From Erysipelothrix sp. (GTDB lineage Bacteria > Bacillota_I > Bacilli_A > Erysipelotrichales > Erysipelotrichaceae): a stretch of DNA of 54,570 nucleotides. The stretch is from contig JAAYGI010000018.1 of NCBI GenBank assembly GCA_012727815.1, forward strand, positions 1 through 54,570, written 5' to 3'. Positions within the stretch are counted from its first letter, which is position 1. The number at the start of each line of letters is the position of its first letter. Of this stretch, positions 46,483 to 54,570 are shown one piece after another. The position numbers and the translations under genes are program-made. The notes beneath the pieces were generated by a model. The model was not told the origin of the DNA, did no database searches, and worked only from the letters and a program-made list of their open reading frames with translations.

Positions 46483-47793
46483 CTAGCATAAATTTTCAAA
46501 TGCATTCATATATATTTCAATTGCTTGTTTTATCTTTTTAATAGAGATTGACTCATTTGCTTGATGTGCTGTCATTGTTTCTCCTGGAAACAGAGGACCA
46601 AATGCAACAGTATTTGGTATTGCACGTGCATATGTTGCACCACCTATTTTTAAAGGTTGGCTGAGTATATCTTTTGTTACACTTCGATAACTTTTTAGTA
46701 GTGTTTGAACTAAGTGTGAATCTTGTGGTACATAGAGGCTATCTAAACTAGAATAGACTGATACCGACATATCATATGCTTGTGCAAAATCACTCACTGC
46801 TTTAATTATATCACCTTTTGTAAAAGATACAGGATATCTTATATCAAGTGTTATAACTTGTTTATTATCTTCTGCGTATGCCTTACCAACATTGAATGTT
46901 ATTTTACCAGATGCTTCATCTTCAAAATGATCAAGAGGTAGTTTTGTATATAAATCTGATACAAATCTTTCTTGTGGACTTGCCATGCCTACTGAATCCA
47001 GTGCATGTGCAAGATAGAAAATAGCATTGGCACCTTCATCAGGTGTAGAAGCATGTGCGGACTTTCCAAATACTTGGATATTATCTTCCACAATTTCATA
47101 ACTTCGATCATTTTTATCTAAGGCATGCATTGCTTTTTCTCTGTTTTTAGTACTTGCTTTAGCAGCTACAGCATTTAAACTATCGCCACCTTCTATTATT
47201 TTACCATCTTCAATGTCACCTTTTAATATAAGTTGCAGTGTACCGCGTTCTAAGTGAACAATTGGGAAGTCTGCATCAGGTGTTATACCTTGTGTAGGTA
47301 TCTCTTCCTTAAGCTTATAAGCATCTAAACAGCGCCAGAGGCTCTCTTCATCTGTTCCAAATATAAATCGAACACGTGAGCTTAATTCAAAACCTTCATC
47401 TAGTAAAAGTCTCAAGCCCCACATTGCAGCAAGTGTTGGCCCTTTATCATCAGATGTTCCTCTACCATAGAGGCGACCTTCTTTTTCAACCAATACAAAG
47501 GGTGGTGTTTCCCATTCCTTGTGGTCTCCCTCACTAACAACGTCAATATGACATAAAACACCAAATAAATCTTCACCTGTTCCGATATCAGCATAACCAT
47601 AATATCCTTCAGGATCTTTATATGTTGTGTAACCAAGTTCATTTGATATTTCTAATACTTCATCAAGTGCGGCATCAATATCTTTTCCAAAGGGTTTAAA
47701 CGATTCATCCAAAACACTTGGATGTTTTATCAGTCTGTTTAAAAAATCAGTATATTCTATAAATCTAGATTCTATTTCACTTTTTCTACTCAT
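46483..47793 (-). CDS. M20-family dipeptidase (PepV-like)
   Basis: A 436-residue metallopeptidase of the M20 (PepV/Sapep) family, which cleaves dipeptides taken up from the medium or from cell-wall turnover. The metal and catalytic residues are visible in GVLCHIDVVSEGD, GRGTSDDKGPTLA, FGTDEESLW (Glu pair) and ITPDADFPIVHLERG. A lid domain occupies about residues 180-340. AAAGGA suits the ATG at 47791-47793. It is the first gene of a small unit with the GNAT gene and is divergent from alanine racemase. Confidence 0.88.
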   Translation of the reverse strand: MSRKSEIESRFIEYTDFLNRLIKHPSVLDESFKPFGKDIDAALDEVLEISNELGYTTYKDPEGYYGYADIGTGEDLFGVLCHIDVVSEGDHKEWETPPFVLVEKEGRLYGRGTSDDKGPTLAAMWGLRLLLDEGFELSSRVRFIFGTDEESLWRCLDAYKLKEEIPTQGITPDADFPIVHLERGTLQLILKGDIEDGKIIEGGDSLNAVAAKASTKNREKAMHALDKNDRSYEIVEDNIQVFGKSAHASTPDEGANAIFYLAHALDSVGMASPQERFVSDLYTKLPLDHFEDEASGKITFNVGKAYAEDNKQVITLDIRYPVSFTKGDIIKAVSDFAQAYDMSVSVYSSLDSLYVPQDSHLVQTLLKSYRSVTKDILSQPLKIGGATYARAIPNTVAFGPLFPGETMTAHQANESISIKKIKQAIEIYMNAFENLC

Positions 47794-47892
47794 AATAGCA
47801 ATTCCTTTCATAAATATGACTTTATCCTTTTAATATTCTTATATGTACATTATAATCTATATTAAGACTAAATACATAGAAAAGAGGAAATC

Positions 47893-49014
47893 ATGAACTA
47901 TAATTCAAAATTTATTGTAGATACTAAAAGATTAAGGGAGAATATTGATCATATCTTCTCAAATATAAGCGAAACTACGCGCCTTATCCCTATGTTAAAA
48001 GCAAATGCCTATGGGCATGGTTTGGTTGAGGTTGCACAAATACTCAACGATTATGACAAGATTGAATTTATGGGTGTTGCTCAGGTTATTGAAGCACTTA
48101 CTTTAAAAGAAGCAGGCATCAATAAACGTGTCATTATATTTTGTGGTGTCAATGAGGATCAAATCGATACTATTATTGAAAATAGATTTGAACCCATACT
48201 TCATAATATTGAATCTGTAATTGCATTTGATAAAAAACTTAAAGAAAATAACATTAAAAATTACCCAGTACATCTTAAAATTAATACTGGTTTAAACCGA
48301 TTAGGTTTCTATGGTAAAAGTGATCTTTATACAGCAATAGAATATTTAAAGAATACTGATTCATTTGAGATTGTTAGTACCTACTCTCACTTTATTAATG
48401 GAGCATTAGAAAACTATGAACACTCTTTTAAACAAAATGAAAAGTTCTTAGAAGCCATTAAACAATTATCTGATCAAGGTATAGATTATGGTTTCAAACA
48501 TATCTGTGATAGTGGTGCTTATGAATGGTATAAGAAGGCACACTATGATGCCGTACGAATTGGTCGTGCACTTTATATGGACAACCCTAATAAAGAGGAA
48601 TCCAAACGCTTTAAAGACGTTGGTTCATGGTCAGCACGTATCATTTCTAAACGTAATTTATCAAAGGGTGAAACTATCGGTTATGGTGGATCTTATGTTT
48701 GTGAGAAGGATATGACTTTAGGTATTATTAATATTGGTTATGGAGATGGCTTAATGTTAAATCTACCAGATATTAAAGCACCCCTACTTGTAAATGATAT
48801 GCAATCTCATTTCATTTCTATCGCTATGGATCAAAGTTATATTGATCTTAGCAATATTGACGCTAAGATCGGAGATACTGTTACATTGTTTGGATTTAAC
48901 AGCAATAATACTTATTTATCAAGTCATGAAATTAGTAAATTAATGGATGATGAAGGCTGTACACTTACAACTCTTATGTCAAATAGAGTAAAAAGGAAAT
49001 ATAAGCAAGATTAA
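47893..49014 (+). CDS. alr: Alanine racemase
   Basis: Converts L-alanine to D-alanine for peptidoglycan, using pyridoxal phosphate. The 373-residue protein has the PLP-lysine motif PMLKANAYGHGLVEVA near residue 32 and the catalytic Tyr in TIGYGGSYVCE near residue 258. It also has INTGLNRLGF and GYGDGLML. Length and order are normal for Alr, although the sequence is divergent in places. GAGGA precedes the ATG. It is monocistronic, with a TATAAT at about 47846-47851, and lies near the MurT-like and M20 genes, which also serve the envelope. Confidence 0.9.
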   Translation: MNYNSKFIVDTKRLRENIDHIFSNISETTRLIPMLKANAYGHGLVEVAQILNDYDKIEFMGVAQVIEALTLKEAGINKRVIIFCGVNEDQIDTIIENRFEPILHNIESVIAFDKKLKENNIKNYPVHLKINTGLNRLGFYGKSDLYTAIEYLKNTDSFEIVSTYSHFINGALENYEHSFKQNEKFLEAIKQLSDQGIDYGFKHICDSGAYEWYKKAHYDAVRIGRALYMDNPNKEESKRFKDVGSWSARIISKRNLSKGETIGYGGSYVCEKDMTLGIINIGYGDGLMLNLPDIKAPLLVNDMQSHFISIAMDQSYIDLSNIDAKIGDTVTLFGFNSNNTYLSSHEISKLMDDEGCTLTTLMSNRVKRKYKQD

Positions 49015-49091
49015 CACACCATCAAATTAGATAATTTAATAAAAATATATGAATTTTGTTAAAAATCACTAAATTTAAGGGCATTAAACAT

Positions 49092-49119
49092 TAGACAAAT
49101 CATTTAAATTTGCTATAAT
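49092..49119 (+). promoter_or_regulatory. Promoter of the small RNA
   Basis: TAGACA (49092-49097; five of six -35 matches), a 16-base spacer and a perfect TATAAT (49114-49119) predict a start near 49127. Confidence 0.75.
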
Positions 49120-49126
49120 ATATATA

Positions 49127-49231
49127 TCCGAGAGGATGAATACAAATATAATATGTATTCGGGCTTTGATATTTATCATTTCCCTAAAGATGCAGGTCTC
49201 TTCCCCCCCATAAGACCTGCATCTTTTTTTT
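49127..49231 (+). ncRNA. Small RNA with C-rich loop, about 105 nt
   Basis: A promoter and a strong terminator define a free-standing short transcript between convergent alr and the amino-acid ATPase gene. The 3' hairpin pairs GATGCAGGTCT (49189-49199) with AGACCTGCATC (49213-49223) and ends in eight U residues. Its loop carries CUUCCCCCCC (49200-49209), and the linker carries AUUUCCCUAA (49177-49187). Such C-rich single strands bind Shine-Dalgarno sequences in Staphylococcus sRNAs. A second hairpin uses GAATACA/TGTATTC (49138-49160). A 25-residue reading frame starts at 49136, but its AGAGG lies directly against the ATG, so coding is doubtful. Confidence 0.75.
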
Positions 49232-49241
49232 GTACTCTCAT

Positions 49242-49273
49242 AAAAAAAACGCTGGTATATCTGCCAGCGTTTT
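49242..49273 (-). terminator. Terminator of the amino-acid ABC operon
   Basis: ACGCTGG / CCAGCGT with a short loop followed by eight U residues on the minus strand lies just after the ATPase stop at 49279. Confidence 0.9.
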
Positions 49274-49278
49274 ACATA

Positions 49279-50058
49279 CTATAAGACTTTTGCTAAAAAG
49301 TTTTGAAGTCTAGGATCCTTTGGATGATCAAATATTTCTGTTGGTGTTCCCTTTTCAGTGATAACACCACTATCCATAAACCAAACTGTATCTGCTACTT
49401 CTTTAGCAAAGTTCATTTCATGGGTAACAATAACCATTGTAATCTTTTCTTTAGATAAATCTCTGATTAGATCTAATACTTCTCCAACCATCTCTGGGTC
49501 TAGTGCTGATGTTGGTTCATCAAACAATAAGACTTCAGGATTCATACAAAGTGCACGCACAATTGCGACACGTTGTTTTTGTCCACCTGATAGTGTTGAA
49601 GGATAAGCATCTTTTTTATCAAGAAGCCCAATACGTTTAAGTAGGTCTTCCGCTTTTTTAGTTGCCTCTTGTGTATTCATAATACCAAGTTCAATTGGTG
49701 CAAGAATAATGTTATCTAAAATAGTTTTATGATTGAATAAGTTAAAGTGTTGAAATACCATTCCAACCTTAGCTCTGTGTAAGTTAATATCTTTATCAAA
49801 ACTTTTACCTCTAAGCTTATTAATGAACTGTACTATTTTTGAAGGGGGATTTTTAAGTTCGACAATATCCTTGCCATTGAAATAGATGTGACCTGATGTT
49901 GGAAATTCAAGTAGGTTGAGTGTTCTTAAGAAAGTACTCTTTCCACTTCCTGAAGGTCCTACAACAGCTACCATCTCACCATCTTTAATAGAAGCATTAA
50001 CACCTCGTAAAACATGGTTGTCACCAAAATATTTATTTAAGTCTTTAATTTCTATCAC
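49279..50058 (-). CDS. Amino-acid ABC transporter ATP-binding protein
   Basis: A 259-residue GlnQ/ArtP-type ATPase: Walker [12 protein letters not shown] near residue 34, Q-loop [13 protein letters not shown], signature [17 protein letters not shown], Walker [14 protein letters not shown] and switch [11 protein letters not shown]. The family couples to polar amino-acid permeases. The start is GTG at 50056-50058, with AGGAGG ten bases upstream, and overlaps the permease end by 14 bases. It is the third gene after the binding protein and permease under one T-box leader. Confidence 0.9.
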   Translation of the reverse strand: MIEIKDLNKYFGDNHVLRGVNASIKDGEMVAVVGPSGSGKSTFLRTLNLLEFPTSGHIYFNGKDIVELKNPPSKIVQFINKLRGKSFDKDINLHRAKVGMVFQHFNLFNHKTILDNIILAPIELGIMNTQEATKKAEDLLKRIGLLDKKDAYPSTLSGGQKQRVAIVRALCMNPEVLLFDEPTSALDPEMVGEVLDLIRDLSKEKITMVIVTHEMNFAKEVADTVWFMDSGVITEKGTPTEIFDHPKDPRLQNFLAKVL

Positions 50059-50743
50059 TTCTTGCTAACCTCCTTTCAAGAACTTTCTGTACTTGAGTTA
50101 GTCCTACAACTACAATCAAATACATAAATGCTGCTATAAATAGAGGTTCGATAAGAAATGTTTTACTCTTGCTTCTTTCAGCAACTTTCGTCAATTCAAT
50201 AACCGCTATTGATCCTGCAACTGATGTTTCTTTAATCAATGAGATAAACTCATTAAATAAGGAAGGTACGATGTTTTTAAATGCTTGTGGTACAACAATC
50301 TTAATCATTGTCTTATTTGCACTCAATCCAAGGGATCTTCCTGCTTCACTTTGTCCCTTATCAACTGATAAAAGTCCAGCTCTGAATATTTCTGATACAT
50401 AGGCTCCGGAGTTGATTCCAAAACCAATCATTGCTGCTTGTACACTTCCATTAAATACAACTGCAAATAAAATAAGTAGTTGTAAAAGTACTGGCGTACC
50501 TCTTATTACTGTAGTATAAAAGTTAGCTAACGTATTCAGAAGTGCGAGACCAAATCCCACACTTCTTTCATTTTTTTCTTCTGCATACTTATGTTTAATA
50601 AGTGCAATAATTAATCCTATTGCAATTCCCATAAGTGTAGCAACTAAGGATATCAATAAAGTCATCTTTAGTCCGTCTAAGTAATTCATCCACGCATTGT
50701 CTTTAATAAACGATTTGTAGAATCCATCTAATGTAATTTTCAT
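50045..50743 (-). CDS. Amino-acid ABC transporter permease
   Basis: A 232-residue His/Glu/Gln/Arg-type permease with the N-terminal helix [20 protein letters not shown] and the coupling segment [20 protein letters not shown]. It forms the membrane channel with the binding protein and ATPase. An AAGG site precedes the ATG. It is the second gene of the operon. Confidence 0.9.
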   Translation of the reverse strand: MKITLDGFYKSFIKDNAWMNYLDGLKMTLLISLVATLMGIAIGLIIALIKHKYAEEKNERSVGFGLALLNTLANFYTTVIRGTPVLLQLLILFAVVFNGSVQAAMIGFGINSGAYVSEIFRAGLLSVDKGQSEAGRSLGLSANKTMIKIVVPQAFKNIVPSLFNEFISLIKETSVAGSIAVIELTKVAERSKSKTFLIEPLFIAAFMYLIVVVGLTQVQKVLERRLARSDRN

Positions 50744-50762
50744 TTAAACACCTTATTTCTAA

Positions 50763-51557
50763 TTACTGGTTGTCTTTTAATAGTGCATCAAAGTGCTTAT
50801 CAAACCACTTTTGTAGTTGTCCACTATCTTGTAATTCAGTTAGAACTTCATTAACAAGTTCTAATAAGTCATCATTACCTTTTGCAACAGCAATTGCTGT
50901 TTCTTCACTTTCAACAGCATCATCTAATAATATAAGATTTGGGTTATTTGAAACAACAATTTGTGCCGTTAGTTTATCCATAATGGATGCATCAGCATTC
51001 TTATTGTTTACTGCAAGTCCTGCCTCAACCATTCCTTTGAATAATTGTGGTTCTGCATTTTCAATCTTGTCAGCATAATCATTACCTGTTGTACCTTGTT
51101 GTACGGCAATCTTTTTACCTTCTAGATCTTTTACAGATTTAATATCTGAATCTTTATGTACGATAACAAATAAACCATTGTCAAAGTATGTTTTTGAGAA
51201 ATTAACAACTTCAGCACGTTCTGGATTGTTTGTAATCCCTGCTGCAATAATATCACCTTTACCAGCTGCTAGTGCAATTGTTAAAGAATCAAAATCCATA
51301 TCTGTTACTTTAAGTGTAACACCTAATTTTTCAGCAAGTAGCTTACCAAATTCAATATCTACACCATATACTCCATCAACGCTACCTTCTTCATCTGAAG
51401 CATATTCAAATGGTGGGAAGCCTGATTCAGTAAGTAATACCAATTCACCTTTAGCTTTAATTTTATCAATAGCACTGCCACCTTCATCTTTTGATGAACA
51501 AGCTGTTAAAGATAATACAATCAACGCGGATACTAATAATGTTAGAATTTTTTTCAT
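50763..51557 (-). CDS. Amino-acid-binding lipoprotein
   Basis: A 264-residue SBP_bac_3 solute-binding protein. A longer frame begins at 51683 but runs through the T-box terminator; the true start is the ATG at 51555-51557 (MKKILTLLV...) with AGGAGA upstream. The lipobox is LTAC (Cys20), followed by a short linker and the ligand-binding fold (GFPPFEYASDEEGSVDGVYG, IAVQQGTTG, and the DFDSLTIALAAGKGDIIAAG region). The likely ligand is a polar or basic amino acid. The T-box specifier may identify it (see the T-box entry). Confidence 0.9.
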   Translation of the reverse strand: MKKILTLLVSALIVLSLTACSSKDEGGSAIDKIKAKGELVLLTESGFPPFEYASDEEGSVDGVYGVDIEFGKLLAEKLGVTLKVTDMDFDSLTIALAAGKGDIIAAGITNNPERAEVVNFSKTYFDNGLFVIVHKDSDIKSVKDLEGKKIAVQQGTTGNDYADKIENAEPQLFKGMVEAGLAVNNKNADASIMDKLTAQIVVSNNPNLILLDDAVESEETAIAVAKGNDDLLELVNEVLTELQDSGQLQKWFDKHFDALLKDNQ

Positions 51558-51598
51558 AATAATACATCTCCTGTCTTCTAACTTCAGGGACGAGATAT

Positions 51599-51836
51599 AA
51601 AAAAGTCGCCCCTGGAAAAATATTTCCAGAGACGACTGTGTTAACAATCGCGGTACCACTCTAGTTGTAAGTAAACTTACCACCTTAAACTTATAACGGA
51701 GCTACCCGTTCAATCCTACTATTAGTTTTCAGATTGAATTCTCCCAAGTGCGCTTCAACTAATATTAGGCTGTCAATCTTCCACTCTGTACTGACTCGCT
51801 GTTACCTTTTATTAATCTACTCTCTTGTTCTTAGAA
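51599..51836 (-). ncRNA. T-box riboswitch controlling the amino-acid ABC operon
   Basis: The minus strand shows the canonical T-box (GTGGTACCGCG at 51646-51662), an antiterminator/terminator pair and a complete Stem I. The terminator stem is 15 bp (51604-51637), followed by U residues. In Stem I the helix GATTAATA / TATTAGTT stacks below the apical part, CAAG / CTTG closes the specifier loop, and the 3' side of that loop is GAAGCGCA (51756-51749). With the usual GAA-N-codon-A layout the specifier is CGC (51752-51750), arginine; alanine (GCG or GCA) is the alternative. Uncharged tRNA would switch on the transporter. Confidence 0.93.
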
Positions 51837-51847
51837 CTATGAAACTA

Positions 51848-51876
51848 ACTATATAGAAGCATGATATATTTGTCAA
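51848..51876 (-). promoter_or_regulatory. Promoter of the T-box operon
   Basis: A perfect -35 TTGACA (51871-51876), a 17-base spacer and TATAGT (51848-51853) on the minus strand start the T-box leader. Confidence 0.85.
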
Positions 51877-51958
51877 GCGTTATACTGTAAGTTTTTCTGA
51901 AAGTTTATGAAAACATCTTACATTATCTTTTATTAAGCAAATTACTAACATATTTTTA

Positions 51959-51967
51959 TGCTATAAG
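51959..51967 (+). promoter_or_regulatory. Possible extended -10 promoter of the monooxygenase operon
   Basis: TGCTATAAG is an extended -10 element 46 bases before the luciferase-like gene; no good -35 is seen. Confidence 0.4.
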
Positions 51968-52012
51968 GTATAGTTTTATTAGTTTGAATTCGTAATAATT
52001 AAAGGAGATACT

Positions 52013-53080
52013 ATGACAAAGAAAAAACCAGTATATGAAACAGATTTTGAAATTGGAATATATACATTGGGTGATTATACTCCCAATGCGATAACAGGAG
52101 AAATTATCAGTGAGCAACAACGTATTGAAGAAATCATTGAAGCAGCTAAACTTGCTGACTCTTTAGGATTAGATCTATTTGGTGTGGGTGAAAGTCACCA
52201 AGAGAACTTTATCTCTCAATCACATGCTTTAATTCTTGCAGCAATTGCGCGTGAAACTAAAGATATTAAACTTTTATCCACAGCTACTGTATTAAGTGTA
52301 AGTGACCCAGTTAGAGTCTATGAAGACTTTACAACTCTTGACCTACTGAGTAATGGACGTGCTGAAATTGTTGCAGGACGTGCATCACGTGTTGGAGCAT
52401 TTGATCTATTAGGATATAACCTAAGTGATTATGAAGCTTTATATGAAGAGAAACTAGATCTACTAAAAAGACTTAATGAAGAAAAGGTTATTAATTGGAA
52501 AGGTAAATATAGAGCTGAATTAAAAGATGCTGTTTTACACCCTACACCACTTAATGAATCTATTCCTATATGGCGTGCAGTTGGTGGACCTGCTGCTTCT
52601 GCTGTTAAAGCAGGTATCATGGGAATCCCAATGATTCTTGCAACCCTTGGTGGACCTGCAAGTCACTTTAAACAATCCGTAGATGCATTCAGAGGTTATG
52701 CTGAGCATTATGGTCATGGTGAATTACCAGTGGGTATCACCGCTTTATTCCATGCACAAGCAGATCCAAAGGATGCATTGAAATCTTTTTATCCACATGT
52801 TGATTTAACATTCAAAGCAGCCAACGGAACTTCTTTTGATAAAAGACTTTTCTCTGAACAACTCGATAAACGTGCAGTAATGATAGTAGGATCACCTGAA
52901 AGTATCATTGAAAAAATACTATACCACCATGAACTATTTAATCATCAAAGACTTTTACTACAACTTGATATTGGTGGACTAGACTTTGAAGAAGTTAAAA
53001 ATCAAATTCGCCTAATCGGTGAAGTTATCGCACCTGCTGTTAAAAAGGCAATCAAAGAGAGAGCAAGTAACAATGTATAA
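52013..53080 (+). CDS. Luciferase-like (LLM) flavin-dependent oxidoreductase
   Basis: A 355-residue class C flavoprotein of the bacterial-luciferase superfamily that uses reduced FMN. Segments seen: LADSLGLDLFGVGESHQENF near residue 45, STATVLSVSDPVRVYEDF, SNGRAEIVAGRAS and IPIWRAVGGPAASAVKAG. AAAGGAG precedes the ATG. Its stop overlaps the next gene, an FMN reductase, by eight bases, so the pair would be a two-component monooxygenase in which the reductase supplies FMNH2. The substrate is unknown. Confidence 0.88.
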   Translation: MTKKKPVYETDFEIGIYTLGDYTPNAITGEIISEQQRIEEIIEAAKLADSLGLDLFGVGESHQENFISQSHALILAAIARETKDIKLLSTATVLSVSDPVRVYEDFTTLDLLSNGRAEIVAGRASRVGAFDLLGYNLSDYEALYEEKLDLLKRLNEEKVINWKGKYRAELKDAVLHPTPLNESIPIWRAVGGPAASAVKAGIMGIPMILATLGGPASHFKQSVDAFRGYAEHYGHGELPVGITALFHAQADPKDALKSFYPHVDLTFKAANGTSFDKRLFSEQLDKRAVMIVGSPESIIEKILYHHELFNHQRLLLQLDIGGLDFEEVKNQIRLIGEVIAPAVKKAIKERASNNV

Positions 53081-53633
53081 AATATTAGGACTTGTTGGAT
53101 CTACATCCGGAACTAAAACACGCATCGCAATGGATTCATTCGCTAGTAAAGTTGATCCTAACCAAGAGTTTACGCTTTTAGATTTAAAAGATTTAGATAC
53201 AGTATTTGCAGATGGTCGTGATTACCGTGATTATACAGGTCATACTAAGTTAATCATTGACAGCATCTTAGAATCAGATGCACTTGTAATCGGAATGCCA
53301 GTATATCAATCTTCATTTCCAGGTGTTCTAAAAAACATACTTGATTTATTACCGATTGATTCACTTCGTGATAAACCAATCGGAATCATTACAACAGCTG
53401 GAACAAGTAAACATTTCTTAGTTCCTGAATACCAACTAAAACCAGTCTTAAAATATATGAAGGCTGATGTACTTGATTCATACGTATTTATAGAAGATAC
53501 TTCTTTTATAAATAATATGATTCAAGATGATGATGTTGATATGCGACTCGATAGATTGGCATATCAATTACTAGAAACACTTGAACTACAAGCTGAACTT
53601 AAACAAAAGCGTGAAGACGCATTTGATTTCTAA
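53073..53633 (+). CDS. NADPH-dependent FMN reductase
   Basis: A 186-residue flavodoxin-fold reductase: flavin-binding GLVGSTSGTKTRIAM at the N terminus, the central FMN loop GMPVYQSSFPGVLKNILDLLP and IGIITTAGTSKHF. A longer frame begins inside the LLM gene, but the ATG at 53073-53075 matches the protein's natural N terminus. It probably supplies reduced flavin to the upstream LLM monooxygenase, with which it overlaps. Confidence 0.88.
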   Translation: MYKILGLVGSTSGTKTRIAMDSFASKVDPNQEFTLLDLKDLDTVFADGRDYRDYTGHTKLIIDSILESDALVIGMPVYQSSFPGVLKNILDLLPIDSLRDKPIGIITTAGTSKHFLVPEYQLKPVLKYMKADVLDSYVFIEDTSFINNMIQDDDVDMRLDRLAYQLLETLELQAELKQKREDAFDF

Positions 53634-53644
53634 TACATTAAAAT

Positions 53645-53697
53645 AAAACGCCATATTTGAATATTGGTCATAAGACAGTATCCAGATATGGCGTTTT
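53645..53697. terminator. Bidirectional terminator between convergent genes
   Basis: AAAACGCCATAT (53645-53656) pairs with ATATGGCGTTTT (53686-53697), with T runs on both strands. It serves the FMN reductase (plus) and the Lhr-like gene (minus). Confidence 0.85.
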
Positions 53698-53715
53698 TAT
53701 TTGTATTCATCAATT

Positions 53716-54570
53716 TTAGTCTTTATAAGATTTTATATACTCATACATTTCATCAAGTGCTAAGAAGTTATCAATAATGTATTTAACTCTTAGTGTATCA
53801 GGTAGAAGAATACGATACTTGTGTGATACTAAATAAACTTCAGCAAGATCTTTATTTTTTATAAGATATTTGTAGATATCTTTTTCAGAATATTTAAGTT
53901 GCAGCAATTTCTTGATATCAGCTTTAATATTAGGACCGTAGATAAAACTTTCTTGTTCATAAAGTCTATAAGCACTTCTTTCATTTAACATGTTTAAGCA
54001 AAGTTGTAGTGTTGCATTGATCTTTGTACCTTTAAAAGTTACTAAACCTGATGCATCATTTGTTACCAGCCAATTCAATCCTTCTTCTTTTAAAGTTGTA
54101 GCAGATATCTTATCCAATATTTTCTTAATGTTACCATCATTTTCATATGGACTTGTATCTAAGAGTATCTCTCTCATACGCATACGAATTTCATTGGTAA
54201 CATCTGCTCTATCTCCATGGAATATAGGCGCTTTACCATCGACTGCAAGTTCGACATGAACTTTTTTACCTTTTACATCAATATCTTTAATTTGCCAAGC
54301 CTTAGCAGACAAATATATATTCTGTCCTACTTGTACGCTGACCGAAAGTGGGACTTGCCCTATTTTCTTCATATTATTATAAACAGAAAAATCATCCGTC
54401 GAGTCAAAGTGTGCGAAGAATTCTCGACTTCTTAAAAGTCTTTCTGCTTCTTTTCCTGCTATTAACTCACCTTCTAAATCTTCTAGAAATTCAAATTCTA
54501 ACATATACTCAAGCAGTGATTCTAACTCTTCATCACTGAACATCTTCCAAGATTTATATGTTTTATTTAA
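53716..54570 (-). CDS. Lhr-like DEAD/DEAH helicase, C-terminal part
   Basis: The frame is open beyond the window edge at 54570; 285 residues are visible. The internal ATG at 54541-54543 is not a start, because the codons upstream (reading LNKTYKSWK) continue in frame. The sequence fits the C-terminal region of large Lhr-like superfamily-2 helicases: GELIAGKEAERLLRSREFFAHF, the beta-rich KKIGQVPLSVSVQVGQNIYLSAKAW segment (quoted in part) and a helical tail. The helicase motor domains lie outside. The call is by pattern only. Confidence 0.7.
   Translation of the reverse strand, partial: LNKTYKSWKMFSDEELESLLEYMLEFEFLEDLEGELIAGKEAERLLRSREFFAHFDSTDDFSVYNNMKKIGQVPLSVSVQVGQNIYLSAKAWQIKDIDVKGKKVHVELAVDGKAPIFHGDRADVTNEIRMRMREILLDTSPYENDGNIKKILDKISATTLKEEGLNWLVTNDASGLVTFKGTKINATLQLCLNMLNERSAYRLYEQESFIYGPNIKADIKKLLQLKYSEKDIYKYLIKNKDLAEVYLVSHKYRILLPDTLRVKYIIDNFLALDEMYEYIKSYKD

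Noticed and set aside
51558-51683. Upstream extension of the amino-acid-binding protein
   Set aside because: The extension runs through the T-box antiterminator and terminator. The lipoprotein signal begins at the ATG at 51557.

Overview
The window is about 54.6 kb of AT-rich chromosomal DNA from a low-GC Gram-positive bacterium (Bacillota). The evidence is strong GGAGG-type ribosome binding sites, lipobox lipoproteins, U-tailed intrinsic terminators, a T-box leader, a yybP-ykoY leader, a cre-like site, MurT/GatD relatives and no outer-membrane genes. The gene content fits an Erysipelotrichia-like lineage, but that placement is an inference and no 16S gene is present. There is no prophage, insertion sequence, CRISPR array or rRNA operon. 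It is a chromosomal backbone with several metabolic, envelope and transport modules.

Layout. 1-4.3 kb: the str operon, read leftwards from a consensus promoter (rpsL-rpsG-fusA-tuf, with tuf cut by the window edge). 4.4-6.2 kb: an AI-2E family membrane protein and a rightward tRNA cluster (Ser-GCU, Asp-GUC, Gly-GCC). 6.4-7.4 kb: a frameshifted membrane-anchored Ig-like surface protein. 7.6-11.9 kb: an aconitase / isocitrate dehydrogenase / citrate synthase operon that would make 2-oxoglutarate. 12-14.4 kb: an orphan PTS EIIC, a 53-residue membrane peptide and a GntR regulator, behind a promoter with palindromic operators and a cre-like site. 14.5-19 kb: CPBP protease, OsmC, tRNA-Val, a HAD phosphatase, a ChbG-like deacetylase and a three-gene operon of little-known function. 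19-22.6 kb: metNIQ and an MFS transporter. 22.7-25.2 kb: a DUF1538 membrane protein fused to a PII-like domain, co-transcribed with a tandem PII-like protein. 25.4-27.8 kb: two peptidoglycan hydrolases. 28-30.8 kb: a SERCA-type Ca2+ P-type ATPase behind a probable Mn2+ riboswitch. 30.9-35.2 kb: a heterodimeric ABC exporter with a divergent MerR regulator. 35.3-37 kb: an unusual PEP carboxykinase-like protein. 37.2-40.4 kb: an ABC exporter pair whose second half carries an in-frame stop. 40.5-49 kb: a phosphoglycerol transferase, a quinone-detoxification-like esterase/dioxygenase pair, a MurT/GatD-like pair in which the GatD partner has lost its catalytic residues, a GNAT, an M20 dipeptidase and alanine racemase. 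49.1 kb: a compact small RNA gene with a C-rich loop. 49.2-51.9 kb: an amino-acid ABC transporter under a T-box. 52-53.6 kb: a luciferase-like monooxygenase with an FMN reductase. 53.7 kb to the end: the C-terminal part of an Lhr-like helicase.

The most interesting points are the pseudo-amidotransferase MurT/GatD pair, the C-rich small RNA, the DUF1538/PII-like module, ribosomal protein S12 carrying arginine at the classical streptomycin-resistance position, the PEPCK-like protein under a dyad operator, and two genes that look recently broken. Start codons were moved inward wherever a clear Shine-Dalgarno sequence supported a downstream start.
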